Shown here: positions 17,417 to 25,068 of the stretch, in pieces
How positions within the stretch are numbered: position 1 is the first letter of the stretch
Layout of the letters: each line of letters begins with the position of its first letter
NCBI GenBank assembly: GCA_934085635.1
Contig: CAKOHL010000001.1
Coordinates: 1-38,859, forward strand
Direction: 5' to 3'
DNA length: 38,859 bases
Origin: an uncultured Bacilli bacterium
Lineage (GTDB): Bacteria; Bacillota_I; Bacilli_A; RF39; UBA660
Notes under the pieces: model-generated
Databases searched by the model: none
Told to the model about the DNA's origin: nothing
Seen by the model: the letters and a program-made list of their open reading frames with translations, nothing else
Made by a program: the position numbers and the translations under genes

Positions 17417-18100
17417 TTATTCATTAAACTTATTATTTTGCATATTTTCATAATAACTAAAATATGAATCACTGCCTATAATTAAGTGGTCTATAACTCT
17501 TACTTGCATCATTTTACCTATCTCTATAAGCTTATCAGTAGTCTCATCGTCCTGCATACTAGGAGTTACGTCCCCACTAGGATGATTATGACAAAGCACT
17601 ACAAATGAGGCATTTTCTTTAAGGGCCTCCTTAAAAATCTCTCTCGGACTAATATTAATTTCATTAATCGTACCAATAAAAAGTTCTTTCTTCAAAATAA
17701 GTCTCATCTTAATATCAAAAAGTAAAATAATAAACTTCTCCTGTGTAAAATCTAAATAATCAAGTTTAACATAATTATACATATCTTCTACATTCCTAAA
17801 CTTAACCTTAGTATAAGCAAATAGTCCTCTCTTAGCAAGTTCAAAAGAAGCTATAATAATTGATGCTTTAGAAAGTTTAATACCTTTAACTTTCATCAAA
17901 CTATTCAAAGTCATTTCCTTAAGTCCTTTTACTCCACCAATCTCTTTAAGAATTTTATTTGAAAGTTCATTAACAGACTCATCCTTATTCCCCGTCCTCA
18001 AAATAATACTTAATAATTCTGAATCACTAAGTGCTTTAGGCCCGAGCCTTCTTAATTTCTCTCTAGGTTTCTCTTCATCAACAACATCTTTTAATTTCAT
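17417..18100 (-). CDS. radC: RadC family protein (JAB/MPN domain)
   Basis: A 227-residue protein with the standard RadC layout: an N-terminal UPF0758/HhH part (about 1-95, PREKLRRLGPKALSDSELLS and SLMKVKGIKLSKASII) and a C-terminal JAMM metalloprotease-like domain (about 100-225) with HNHPSGD at 171-177 and downstream Asp residues at 184-185, all ligands present. The old DNA-repair label is not well supported in any organism; a role with competence or recombination is often suggested. The start codon and ribosome binding site lie in an inverted repeat (18098-18119). ylbD follows six bases after the stop. Confidence 0.94.
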   Translation of the reverse strand: MKLKDVVDEEKPREKLRRLGPKALSDSELLSIILRTGNKDESVNELSNKILKEIGGVKGLKEMTLNSLMKVKGIKLSKASIIIASFELAKRGLFAYTKVKFRNVEDMYNYVKLDYLDFTQEKFIILLFDIKMRLILKKELFIGTINEINISPREIFKEALKENASFVVLCHNHPSGDVTPSMQDDETTDKLIEIGKMMQVRVIDHLIIGSDSYFSYYENMQNNKFNE

Positions 18101-18119
18101 ATTCTCCTTTCTGAATATG
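18098..18119 (-). promoter_or_regulatory. Inverted repeat enclosing the radC ribosome binding site and start
   Basis: CATATTC and GAATATG form a perfect 7-bp stem around an 8-nt loop that holds most of the Shine-Dalgarno AGAAAGGAG. The ATG lies in the downstream arm. It could restrain radC translation. Confidence 0.5.
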
Positions 18120-18146
18120 AAAAAGTTAATAGTTACCTATATAATA

Positions 18147-18587
18147 CTATTTCTTCTTATTATTATCAAGCACTTTATTAAGTTCTTTAAGTCCCTCTTT
18201 AACTAAAGTATCAGTTTCATTTTGACTACTAGTATTTTTAATTACCTCATCTAACTTAGTAATATATTTATCAAAATCTTTATTATTTAACCTAACTACT
18301 TTCTTATAATTAGAAGAAGTAAGACTATACATTCTAATAATCTTATCATACACTTCCTCACTTTTAGTAACACCTATAAAAAGTTTAAAAAGTCCCTCCT
18401 CTTCTCTCACTATATAATTTTCATACTTCTTACTTAACATAGACAAATTATCATAACTCTTAAAAGCCCCGACTTGCACCAAATAATACGTACAATCACT
18501 TTCCTTCTTACTCTTATAAATTTTAAAAATAACTAAACTAAAAACAATACTTACTAAAACTAAAACAAAAAATATTTTCTTATTCAT
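18147..18587 (-). CDS. Membrane-anchored SPOR-like protein
   Basis: About 146 residues: an N-terminal membrane helix (KIFFVLVLVSIVFSLVIFKI), then about 70 residues resembling a SPOR repeat domain (CTYYLVQVGAFKSYDNLSML, then VREEEGLFKLFIGVTKSEEV), then a helical Lys/Asn-rich tail. SPOR domains bind denuded peptidoglycan at division or sporulation septa. The YYLVQVGAFKS start is the typical signature, but the domain is divergent and short, so the call is moderate. ATG 18605 is also in frame, but the -10 at 18604-18609 makes ATG 18587, with GGTGA upstream, the only sensible start. It lies between radC and rpmF. Confidence 0.65.
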   Translation of the reverse strand: MNKKIFFVLVLVSIVFSLVIFKIYKSKKESDCTYYLVQVGAFKSYDNLSMLSKKYENYIVREEEGLFKLFIGVTKSEEVYDKIIRMYSLTSSNYKKVVRLNNKDFDKYITKLDEVIKNTSSQNETDTLVKEGLKELNKVLDNNKKK

Positions 18588-18603
18588 AACATTCACCAAT
18601 AAC

Positions 18604-18637
18604 ATTATAAATGAGAGAATATGAATATTTTGTCAAA
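18604..18637 (-). promoter_or_regulatory. Possible promoter of the SPOR-like gene, unusual spacing
   Basis: A perfect TTGACA and a perfect TATAAT (18604-18609) are present but 21 bp apart, too far for standard sigma-A. The -10 may work alone, or the real -35 may be a poorer hexamer. TTGACA overlaps the T-tract of the rpmF terminator. Confidence 0.4.
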
Positions 18638-18669
18638 AAAAATAAGTCCGATTAATTTTCAGACTTATT
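18635..18669 (-). terminator. Terminator overlapping the rpmF stop
   Basis: An 8-bp stem AATAAGTC/GACTTATT (18641-18648 with 18662-18669) is followed by TTTTTTTTG on the minus strand. The rpmF stop codon lies in the loop. Confidence 0.85.
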
Positions 18670-18861
18670 AACTTTAACTGCTTCTTTACCTTTATAGAAA
18701 CCACACTTAGTACAAGCACGATGTGGCATTAAAGGCTCTCCACAATTAGGACAAGTAACAACTGTTGGAGCCTCTTTCTTTAAATGAGTTCTTCTAGCTC
18801 TTTTAGCAGTCTTACTTACACGTCTTGCTGGAACAGCAAATAATTGTAAATCAAATTTCAT
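18652..18861 (-). CDS. rpmF: Ribosomal protein L32 with N-terminal extension
   Basis: A 69-residue L32, a small zinc-ribbon protein of the large ribosomal subunit. Zinc ligands: CPNCG and CTKCG. The canonical protein begins (M)AVPARR; here the same AVPARRVSKTAKRARRTH is preceded by eight extra residues, MKFDLQLF, with no Met directly before Ala. The extension ends in LQLFA, very like the LQFFA site where the cysteine protease Prp removes nine residues from L27 in many Firmicutes. The start ATG overlaps the yceD stop by 4 bp and is the only possible start, so the extension is real. The yceD-rpmF pairing is conserved across bacteria. Confidence 0.96.
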   Translation of the reverse strand: MKFDLQLFAVPARRVSKTAKRARRTHLKKEAPTVVTCPNCGEPLMPHRACTKCGFYKGKEAVKVNKSEN

Positions 18862-19346
18862 CTTTTCTCCTCCATATCTAACATTGATTTTAATTCACCA
18901 AAAGGTAAATTAGTGTTATCATCATTTTCTTCTATCAAGCTCCATCCATTTCCTTCACTTAAAAATTCTGCATTTTCCTTTACTACACGAAGTGGAACTT
19001 CCAGTACAATATTTTCCCATACAATTCCAAAAATATCAAGTGAATTTTGCAAAATAATTGGTTTTTCGTCCTCATTTGTCGTTTCACTGACGTTTTTATC
19101 AATAAATATGTCAATTGGATACACTACTTCTTCTAAACTTCTAGCACATAAAAGAACCATATCTCCAGTAATATTAAGAGTCAAATGATAAATATCATCA
19201 TTAATTCTCTCAATACTACCTTTAGCCCTTACATTACTAAGTCTTTTAATTGAAGTATCTTTAATATCATCATCCGTAAAATTTACTATTTCATCAAAGT
19301 CAATTTTCTCTAATGTTCCATTTTTTAACTTACTAATATCTAACAC
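18858..19346 (-). CDS. yceD: YceD/DUF177 family protein
   Basis: A 162-residue member of the DUF177 family, almost always encoded just before rpmF; linked in plants and E. coli to large-subunit rRNA accumulation or processing. The usual CxxC pair in the middle of the family is reduced here to one Cys (LLCARSLEEVVYP). The acidic C-terminal segment has the family ending (LPFGELKSMLDMEEKR, normally a DPRLxxLxxL-type helix). It starts with GTG at 19346 behind a clear GGAGG site and overlaps rpmF by 4 bp. A -10 TATAAT lies at 19368-19373. Confidence 0.85.
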   Translation of the reverse strand: MLDISKLKNGTLEKIDFDEIVNFTDDDIKDTSIKRLSNVRAKGSIERINDDIYHLTLNITGDMVLLCARSLEEVVYPIDIFIDKNVSETTNEDEKPIILQNSLDIFGIVWENIVLEVPLRVVKENAEFLSEGNGWSLIEENDDNTNLPFGELKSMLDMEEKR

Positions 19347-19367
19347 TTTATACCTCCATCCCTAATA

Positions 19368-19373
19368 ATTATA
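19368..19373 (-). promoter_or_regulatory. -10 element of yceD-rpmF
   Basis: A perfect TATAAT lies 22 bp before the GTG start. No convincing -35 is found at 16-18 bp. Confidence 0.5.
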
Positions 19374-19412
19374 CTACATTTTCATGTTTATATCTAGCAC
19401 AAGTTAATAGTA

Positions 19413-19441
19413 TTGAAAAAACGCTAGCTATTTAGTAAAAT
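19413..19441 (+). promoter_or_regulatory. Promoter of tmcAL
   Basis: -35 TTGAAA (19413-19418), 17-bp spacer, -10 TAAAAT (19436-19441). Transcription would begin near 19448, leaving a leader of only about 10 nt that starts with the GGTGA ribosome binding site. Confidence 0.7.
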
Positions 19442-19457
19442 ATACTTGGTGATTTAC

Positions 19458-20579
19458 GTGAAAATAGTAGGAATAGTTGCAGAATATAATCCACTTCATA
19501 ATGGACATATATATCAAATAAAATTAATAAAAAAAATGTTTCCAGAAAGCATAATTATAGTAAGTATGAGTGGTAACTTTACAGAAAGAGGAGAATTAAG
19601 CGTACTTGATAAATACACTAAAACCTTACTAGCGCTTCAAAATAAAGTAGACATTGTATTGGAAATACCTTTCGCATATTCTAACCAGTCCGCTGACACT
19701 TTTAGTTATGCTGCCCTTAAAATGCTAAACGAATTTAAAATAGACGCACTTGTATTTGGAAGTGAATCAGCTAACAAGGACTTCTTATATGAAATAGCAA
19801 ACTTACAGATTAATAATGACAAATTTGATTCACTTGTCAAATCGTACATAAGCGAAGGGAATAACTACCCCACAAGTTTAAGTAAAGCTATAAAAGATTT
19901 AACCGGAAAAACAATAAAAGAAAGTAACGACTTATTAGGAGTTAGCTACATAAAAGAAATAATTAGAAACAATTACAAAATAGAAATACTTCCTATAAAA
20001 AGAACAAATGACTTTTATAAAGCTAATGACACTAACATAATAAGTGCATACAAAATAAGAGAATACTTAAGTGAAAATAAAAGTGTTAAAAAATACATTC
20101 CAAACTATAGTGAAAACTTACTTAAAAAAATACCTTATGATAAAATATTTACCCTACTAAAATATAAAATAATAAGTGAAAAAGAATCACTATATAAATA
20201 TCACTTAGTAACAGAAGGAATAGAAAACAGAATATACAAAAGTGCTATTAAATCAAATAGTTACGAAGAATTAGTAAACAGTATTAAAAACAAAAGAATC
20301 ACAAGCTTAAGAGCAAATAGAATACTAATGAACATTTTAGTAGGATTCACTAAAGAAGAAAGTTTAAAATATAAATCATTAAACTATATTAGACTTCTAG
20401 GCTTAAGTAAAGAAGGTAAAAAATACTATAGTAAAATAAAAAAAGACATAAATATTCCAATCTATACAAAATATACTAAAGAAAATAATGAAGAACTAGA
20501 ACTTAAAGCAACTAGAATATATAATCTAATCACAAACACTAAAAACAATGAATTAAAAGAGCACACCATAACCCTATAG
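19458..20579 (+). CDS. tmcAL: tRNA(Met) cytidine acetate ligase TmcAL
   Basis: A 373-residue protein of the YlbM/TmcAL family, which uses acetate and ATP to form N4-acetylcytidine at the wobble base of elongator tRNA-Met. The N-terminal nucleotidyltransferase-like fold is clear: KIVGIVAEYNPLHNGHIYQI with the HxGH motif, SMSGNFTERGELSVLDKY, and VLEIPFAYSNQSADTF. The C-terminal part is basic and helical, suited to tRNA binding. The frame is open from TTG 19446, but GTG 19458 gives the family N-terminus and has GGTGA five bases upstream. It is monocistronic, and its 3' end overlaps the convergent transporter gene by 6 bp. Confidence 0.9.
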   Translation: MKIVGIVAEYNPLHNGHIYQIKLIKKMFPESIIIVSMSGNFTERGELSVLDKYTKTLLALQNKVDIVLEIPFAYSNQSADTFSYAALKMLNEFKIDALVFGSESANKDFLYEIANLQINNDKFDSLVKSYISEGNNYPTSLSKAIKDLTGKTIKESNDLLGVSYIKEIIRNNYKIEILPIKRTNDFYKANDTNIISAYKIREYLSENKSVKKYIPNYSENLLKKIPYDKIFTLLKYKIISEKESLYKYHLVTEGIENRIYKSAIKSNSYEELVNSIKNKRITSLRANRILMNILVGFTKEESLKYKSLNYIRLLGLSKEGKKYYSKIKKDINIPIYTKYTKENNEELELKATRIYNLITNTKNNELKEHTITL

Positions 20580-20590
20580 TGTGCTTTTTG
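20560..20590. terminator. Bidirectional terminator shared by tmcAL and the CDF gene
   Basis: A 7-bp stem AGCACAC/GTGTGCT (20560-20566 with 20579-20585) has T-runs on both sides. Its 12-nt loop holds both convergent stop codons. Confidence 0.8.
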
Positions 20591-21422
20591 GTTCAAAATT
20601 AACAGTTACATATCTAACTCTTAAATTACTTTTCTTTAAATCTCTTTTAATATTCTTCTCTATTAAATAAATATCTTTAAGCTTAGCATCTTCATCATAA
20701 ACAACATCTATAACCCCTTTATAATAAGAACCATACTTAATTAAAGATACTCTTTTAACTATAACATTACTCTTACTAACTACCCGCATAACTTCTCTAA
20801 TTATATTCTTATCAAGCTCGACTTCTCCAAGTATACTCTTAATATTACTAATAAAAATTTCTAGCCCTACTTTAATAGTCAAAACAGCTATTACTATAGA
20901 ACCGATTAAATCAGCATACCTAAAAAAAGGCAAATTAATTAAAGAAAACACAACAAATATAGATGCAATAAGAGAATTCAAAGAATCAAACTTACTCTCA
21001 GTAGCATTAGTTAATATAATTGTGCTATTAAGTAAAGTTCCCTTTTTCTTTAAATAATTAGAAAGTAAATATTTAATAAAAGCAGTAAAGAATAAAACTA
21101 TTAAAGCATACGCGTTTTTAACCTTAGTTTCAAATTTAAAAGCAGCAATTATTATACTAACCCCCAAAGATATAATAAATATGCTCATAATAATACTCGT
21201 TAAATACTCAAGTTTCCCATGACCATAAGGATGACTCTCATCAGGTTTTTTATTAGAAAGTTTACTTCCTATAATTCCAATAATATCAGTAGACAAATCA
21301 CTAAAAGAATGTACTGCATCTGACAAAAGGGTTTTAGATCCACTAATAATACCATTAACAAACTTTAAAATTGTTAAAAATAAATTAACAAACAAACTCC
21401 TAAGCAAAACCTTACTTTCCAT
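20574..21422 (-). CDS. Cation diffusion facilitator family transporter
   Basis: A 282-residue CDF metal/proton antiporter with about six membrane helices (residues 1-195) and a C-terminal cytosolic ferredoxin-like domain (205-280). Membrane-helix 2 has SDAVHSFSDLSTD, giving an HxxxD half-site. The KPDESHPYGHGKLEYL loop is the CDF signature. In helix 5 the usual HxxxD is ExxxD (TESKFDSL), so the metal preference cannot be assumed to be zinc; manganese or iron are possible. Ribosome binding site and spacing (12 bp after polA's coordinates on the other side, same strand, polA upstream) suggest transcription with polA. Confidence 0.88.
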   Translation of the reverse strand: MESKVLLRSLFVNLFLTILKFVNGIISGSKTLLSDAVHSFSDLSTDIIGIIGSKLSNKKPDESHPYGHGKLEYLTSIIMSIFIISLGVSIIIAAFKFETKVKNAYALIVLFFTAFIKYLLSNYLKKKGTLLNSTIILTNATESKFDSLNSLIASIFVVFSLINLPFFRYADLIGSIVIAVLTIKVGLEIFISNIKSILGEVELDKNIIREVMRVVSKSNVIVKRVSLIKYGSYYKGVIDVVYDEDAKLKDIYLIEKNIKRDLKKSNLRVRYVTVNFEPKSTL

Positions 21423-21433
21423 TACGAGCCTCC

Positions 21434-24061
21434 TTACTTAGCATCGTACCAGTTATCTCCAATTTCTTCTTCTACTTTAAGTGGCACTAATATTTTATAT
21501 GTATTTTCCATAACATTTGCTACAAGTTCTTTAACTAGTGCTAGTTCACTCTTAGGTACTGAGAAAACAAGTTCATCGTGTACTTGAATTAACATCTTGG
21601 TATTAAGGCCTCTTTTAATAATTTCACTATCTATCTCTATCATAGCCTTCTTAATAATATCAGCACTAGACCCTTGCACTGGAGTATTAAGAGCCATTCT
21701 CTCTCCACTCTTTCTAATCATATAATTAGTATTATTAAGTTCTTCAATAACTCTTCTTCTACCAAAAATAGTTGTAACATATCCATCATCCTTAGCCTTT
21801 TTAACTATCTCTTCCATATAAGCTTTAACACCAGGATACATACTTAAATACTTATCAATATATACCTTAGCCTCCTTAGAACTTAAACTAAGATTCTCTC
21901 CAAGACCAAATCCACTAATACCATAAACAATACCAAAAATAACAGCCTTAGCAGTTCTTCTCTGATTCTTAGTAACTTCACTAATAGGAATCCCATAAAT
22001 ATCACTAGCAACCTTAGTATGAATATCTTCGTGACTCTTAAATGCATTAATTAAGGCTTCATCCTTAGAAATATGCGCTAGCAATCTAAGCTCTATCTGA
22101 CTATAATCACTAGTTAAAATAACATCCCCAGGATTAGGTAAAAACGCTTTTCTAATTCTCTTTCCATCCTCAGCTCTAATAGGAATATTCTGAAGATTAG
22201 GCTCAGTACAAGAAAGTCTACCAGTTCTAGTAACAGCTTGTTTAAAAATAGTATGAATCTTACCATCATCTAAAACAAACCTCTTTAAACTCTCCATATA
22301 CGTATTAATAAGCTTAGACAAATTTCTATACTCAAGAATAAGTTCAATAATGGGACTCATATCATAATATTTCATTAAAGTATCATGATCTGTCTTATAA
22401 TTATCTTCACTCTTTCTCTTCTTATAAGGCATTCCCATCTTCTCAAATAAAATAGCACCAGTCTGTTTAGAACTTAATATATTAAATCTTTCTCCAGCAA
22501 GCAAAAATATCTCTTCTTCTACATTAGTAATTCTACTCTCTAAGTCTTCCCTAATATTATCAAGTTCACTTAAACTAACTCTAATACCATTCATTTCCAT
22601 TCTAGCAAGAACAGGAATAAGAGGAATCTCTATATTTTCATAAAGTTCAAGACTATTCTCGCTCTCAAGCAAACTCAAAAACTCACTCTTAGTATTGGCT
22701 ATAAACTTAACTTTAGAAATTAAATTATTAATTAAAATATCATCTAAAACTATAACATTTTCATCTTTAATCATAGTCTCATAAAACATAATATTATATC
22801 CCTTAGTATTAGCAAGATATGCAATATCATCTTTAGTATTCTGATTTAATAAATAACTAGCTATCATAGTATCATACTTTAAATTATTAAGTTTAATACC
22901 ATACCTCTCTAAAAAACATATACTCTTCTTGGCATCATAAGTACTAGTAGCATAAGTAAAAATATCTTTATTTAAAATAATAGCCTCTTCATCAAGTACA
23001 TAATATTGATTCATATACTCTAAAACTAAATAAATAGGTTTAGCCATATGATAATTTTCTCTACTTACTTCTAAATAAAATGCAAACTCTTTATCAATAT
23101 TAAGTTTCTCTTTAACTCTTATATATGGCATTATATTAGCTTCTACTTCTCTCTTAGAAGAAAAATCAAGTTCAAGTTGCCCTTCTACTTTATTAACAAG
23201 AGTTTCTAACTTTTTAATAAAACTATAAAACTCAAATTCTCTATATAACTTAGTAAGCTTTTCTATATCAAAACCATTAAACTTAATATCCTCAAAAGTT
23301 AAATTAATAGGTACATCTTTGTAAATAGTAGCCATCTCTTTACTAAAAAATGCACTTTCTTTACCTAATATCAACTTTTCTTTAGTCTTACCCTTAACTT
23401 TATCTATATTATCATATAAATTCTCTATAGTATCAAACTCATGAAGTATATTAAGCGCTGTTTTCTCGCCTATCCCCTTAACTCCGGGTATATTATCAGA
23501 AGCGTCTCCCATAAGTGCTTTTAAATCAACCATTCTAACAGGCTTAAGACCATAAGTATCAAAAAACACTTTTTCATCCATTAAAATATAATCTTTCTGT
23601 TTCAAAAGTTTAACATTAACATCAGAACTAATAAGCTGTAATAAATCCTTATCACTACTTACAATTGTAGCATCATATTCTTTATCAATATCAGCCATCT
23701 TAGCAAATGTACCAATAATATCATCAGCTTCATAATTATCACAACTAACCCATTTAATCCCCATTGCATCTAACACTTCATATGCCTTAGGAAACTGAAC
23801 AAGTAAATCCTTTGGTGTCTCTATCCTACCAGCTTTATAGTCCTTATACTTCTCGTGTCTAAAATTCTTCCCTTTATCAAAAGCAACTACTATATACTCT
23901 GGATTTTCTTCATTAACTATCTTATTCATCATATTAACAAAACCAAAAAGAGCATTAGTAGGAAAACCACTACTATTTCTCATCAAACTACCACTATATG
24001 CAGTTGCATAATAACTTCTAAATAACAAATTGTTGCCATCTATCAAAATTGCGCGTTTCAT
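21434..24061 (-). CDS. polA: DNA polymerase I
   Basis: An 875-residue family-A polymerase for Okazaki fragment maturation and repair. The N-terminal 5'-3' exonuclease (1-290) has ILIDGNNLLFRSYYA, AFDKGKNFRHEKY, YEADDIIGTF and LMGDASDNIPGVKGIGEKTA. The middle 3'-5' exonuclease fold (about 300-470) lacks the DxE motif (reads LEVSREN), so proofreading is absent as in Bacillus-type Pol I. The polymerase domain has motif A DYSQIELRLLAHIS, motif B RRTAKAVIFGIVYG and motif C QVHDELVF. Ribosome binding site AGAGGAAG. A TGATACAAT extended -10 lies about 20 bp before the start. Confidence 0.97.
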   Translation of the reverse strand: MKRAILIDGNNLLFRSYYATAYSGSLMRNSSGFPTNALFGFVNMMNKIVNEENPEYIVVAFDKGKNFRHEKYKDYKAGRIETPKDLLVQFPKAYEVLDAMGIKWVSCDNYEADDIIGTFAKMADIDKEYDATIVSSDKDLLQLISSDVNVKLLKQKDYILMDEKVFFDTYGLKPVRMVDLKALMGDASDNIPGVKGIGEKTALNILHEFDTIENLYDNIDKVKGKTKEKLILGKESAFFSKEMATIYKDVPINLTFEDIKFNGFDIEKLTKLYREFEFYSFIKKLETLVNKVEGQLELDFSSKREVEANIMPYIRVKEKLNIDKEFAFYLEVSRENYHMAKPIYLVLEYMNQYYVLDEEAIILNKDIFTYATSTYDAKKSICFLERYGIKLNNLKYDTMIASYLLNQNTKDDIAYLANTKGYNIMFYETMIKDENVIVLDDILINNLISKVKFIANTKSEFLSLLESENSLELYENIEIPLIPVLARMEMNGIRVSLSELDNIREDLESRITNVEEEIFLLAGERFNILSSKQTGAILFEKMGMPYKKRKSEDNYKTDHDTLMKYYDMSPIIELILEYRNLSKLINTYMESLKRFVLDDGKIHTIFKQAVTRTGRLSCTEPNLQNIPIRAEDGKRIRKAFLPNPGDVILTSDYSQIELRLLAHISKDEALINAFKSHEDIHTKVASDIYGIPISEVTKNQRRTAKAVIFGIVYGISGFGLGENLSLSSKEAKVYIDKYLSMYPGVKAYMEEIVKKAKDDGYVTTIFGRRRVIEELNNTNYMIRKSGERMALNTPVQGSSADIIKKAMIEIDSEIIKRGLNTKMLIQVHDELVFSVPKSELALVKELVANVMENTYKILVPLKVEEEIGDNWYDAK

Positions 24062-24087
24062 AATTCACTTCCTCTAACTTATTGTAT

Positions 24088-24122
24088 CAAAAAAAAAGCA
24101 ACTTAAAAAGATTAAATTACTT
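24088..24122 (-). terminator. Terminator-like hairpin in the polA leader
   Basis: On the minus strand arms 24112-24122 and 24096-24106 pair over 11 bp with two G-U pairs and a 5-nt loop, followed by eight T. On the plus strand the same positions give C-A mismatches, so it is built for minus-strand RNA. It lies upstream of the polA -10 and may insulate polA from transcription coming from the divergent side. Confidence 0.5.
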
Positions 24123-24165
24123 TTTTACATTAATAACATTTACTTATTCTAATATCTTCTCTTGG

Positions 24166-24174
24166 TGATATAAT
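24166..24174 (+). promoter_or_regulatory. Extended -10 promoter of the phosphoesterase gene
   Basis: TGATATAAT is an extended -10 with no good -35. Transcription would start near 24181, so the ATG at 24179 cannot be the start. Confidence 0.6.
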
Positions 24175-24190
24175 TGTAATGGTGAGGTAT

Positions 24191-25063
24191 ATGATTATTT
24201 CAAAGGAATATACATTAAAAAGTGATAAACTTACAAAAAGGTATTATGCTATTGGAATTGCAGATACCCATTTTGGAAAGATTATTAATAGCAGACTCAT
24301 AACTGAATTAAAAGAATTTATTTTAAAAAGCGAAAAGAAAATAGATTTTATTTTAGTATCCGGAGATATTATGGATGCTAAATATTATCTAAATGATAAA
24401 GTATTTAATTTAGTAAAAAGTATTTTTGATGATTTAAGTTTACTTAGTAAAGCTCCAGTTTTAATGTCTCTTGGCAATCACGATTTAGATTTTTGTAATT
24501 CTAAAAATTATGAAATGATTATTAAAAGATTTATGAACTTAAAAAATAACAGTAATTTAATACCTTTAAATGATAATGATTTTAAATATGATGATTTTGA
24601 TATTTTTGGCACTACATTACCAAGAGAATCATATTTATCTAAAAATTTATTTGGAGAAAATGGAATTATTTTAAATGATAAACTTAAAAAAGTCATTACT
24701 AATAAAAAGTTATATAATATAAATTTAATACACGACCCACTTTCTGTATACTATTCTTATTTATCTAATAATGAGAACATAAATAAATTTGACTTATTCT
24801 TTAGTGGTCATTTACACGGAGGATATTTAAGAAAAAAAACACTTATGAATAACAGTGTTAAGTATGGTTACGTTGAATATTTCAGAAATTTCAAAACTTT
24901 TATTAAAGTTCCTTTTGTAAGTGGAAAGCATACTTTGAGTAATACCGAGTTAATCGTAAATGAAGGATTTAGAAGATATAACGCTCTTATTTCTTCTAAT
25001 ATTTATACCACTCCTTTTATATCAGCTATAGATTTTGTTCCAAAAAGAAAAGCGCTTATATAG
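24191..25063 (+). CDS. Calcineurin-like metallophosphoesterase
   Basis: About 290 residues with the complete di-metal phosphoesterase set: IADTHFG (DxH), VSGDIMD (GD), SLGNHDLDF (GNHD), NLIHDP (His) and FSGHLHGGY (GHxH). No signal peptide is present, so the protein is cytosolic or membrane-peripheral; the nearest described relatives are YkuE/LpxH-like phosphodiesterases, but the substrate is unknown. ATG 24191 is chosen because GGTGAGG lies just upstream and the promoter rules out ATG 24179. The stop TAG lies in the loop of a hairpin that terminates the convergent gene. Confidence 0.85.
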   Translation: MIISKEYTLKSDKLTKRYYAIGIADTHFGKIINSRLITELKEFILKSEKKIDFILVSGDIMDAKYYLNDKVFNLVKSIFDDLSLLSKAPVLMSLGNHDLDFCNSKNYEMIIKRFMNLKNNSNLIPLNDNDFKYDDFDIFGTTLPRESYLSKNLFGENGIILNDKLKKVITNKKLYNINLIHDPLSVYYSYLSNNENINKFDLFFSGHLHGGYLRKKTLMNNSVKYGYVEYFRNFKTFIKVPFVSGKHTLSNTELIVNEGFRRYNALISSNIYTTPFISAIDFVPKRKALI

Positions 25064-25068
25064 CGCTT
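25040..25068 (-). terminator. Terminator of the wall-hydrolase gene
   Basis: A perfect 7-bp stem AAGCGCT/AGCGCTT (25050-25056 with 25062-25068) is followed on the minus strand by TTCTTTTT. The stem includes part of the gene's stop codon; the plus side has no T-tract. Confidence 0.8.
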
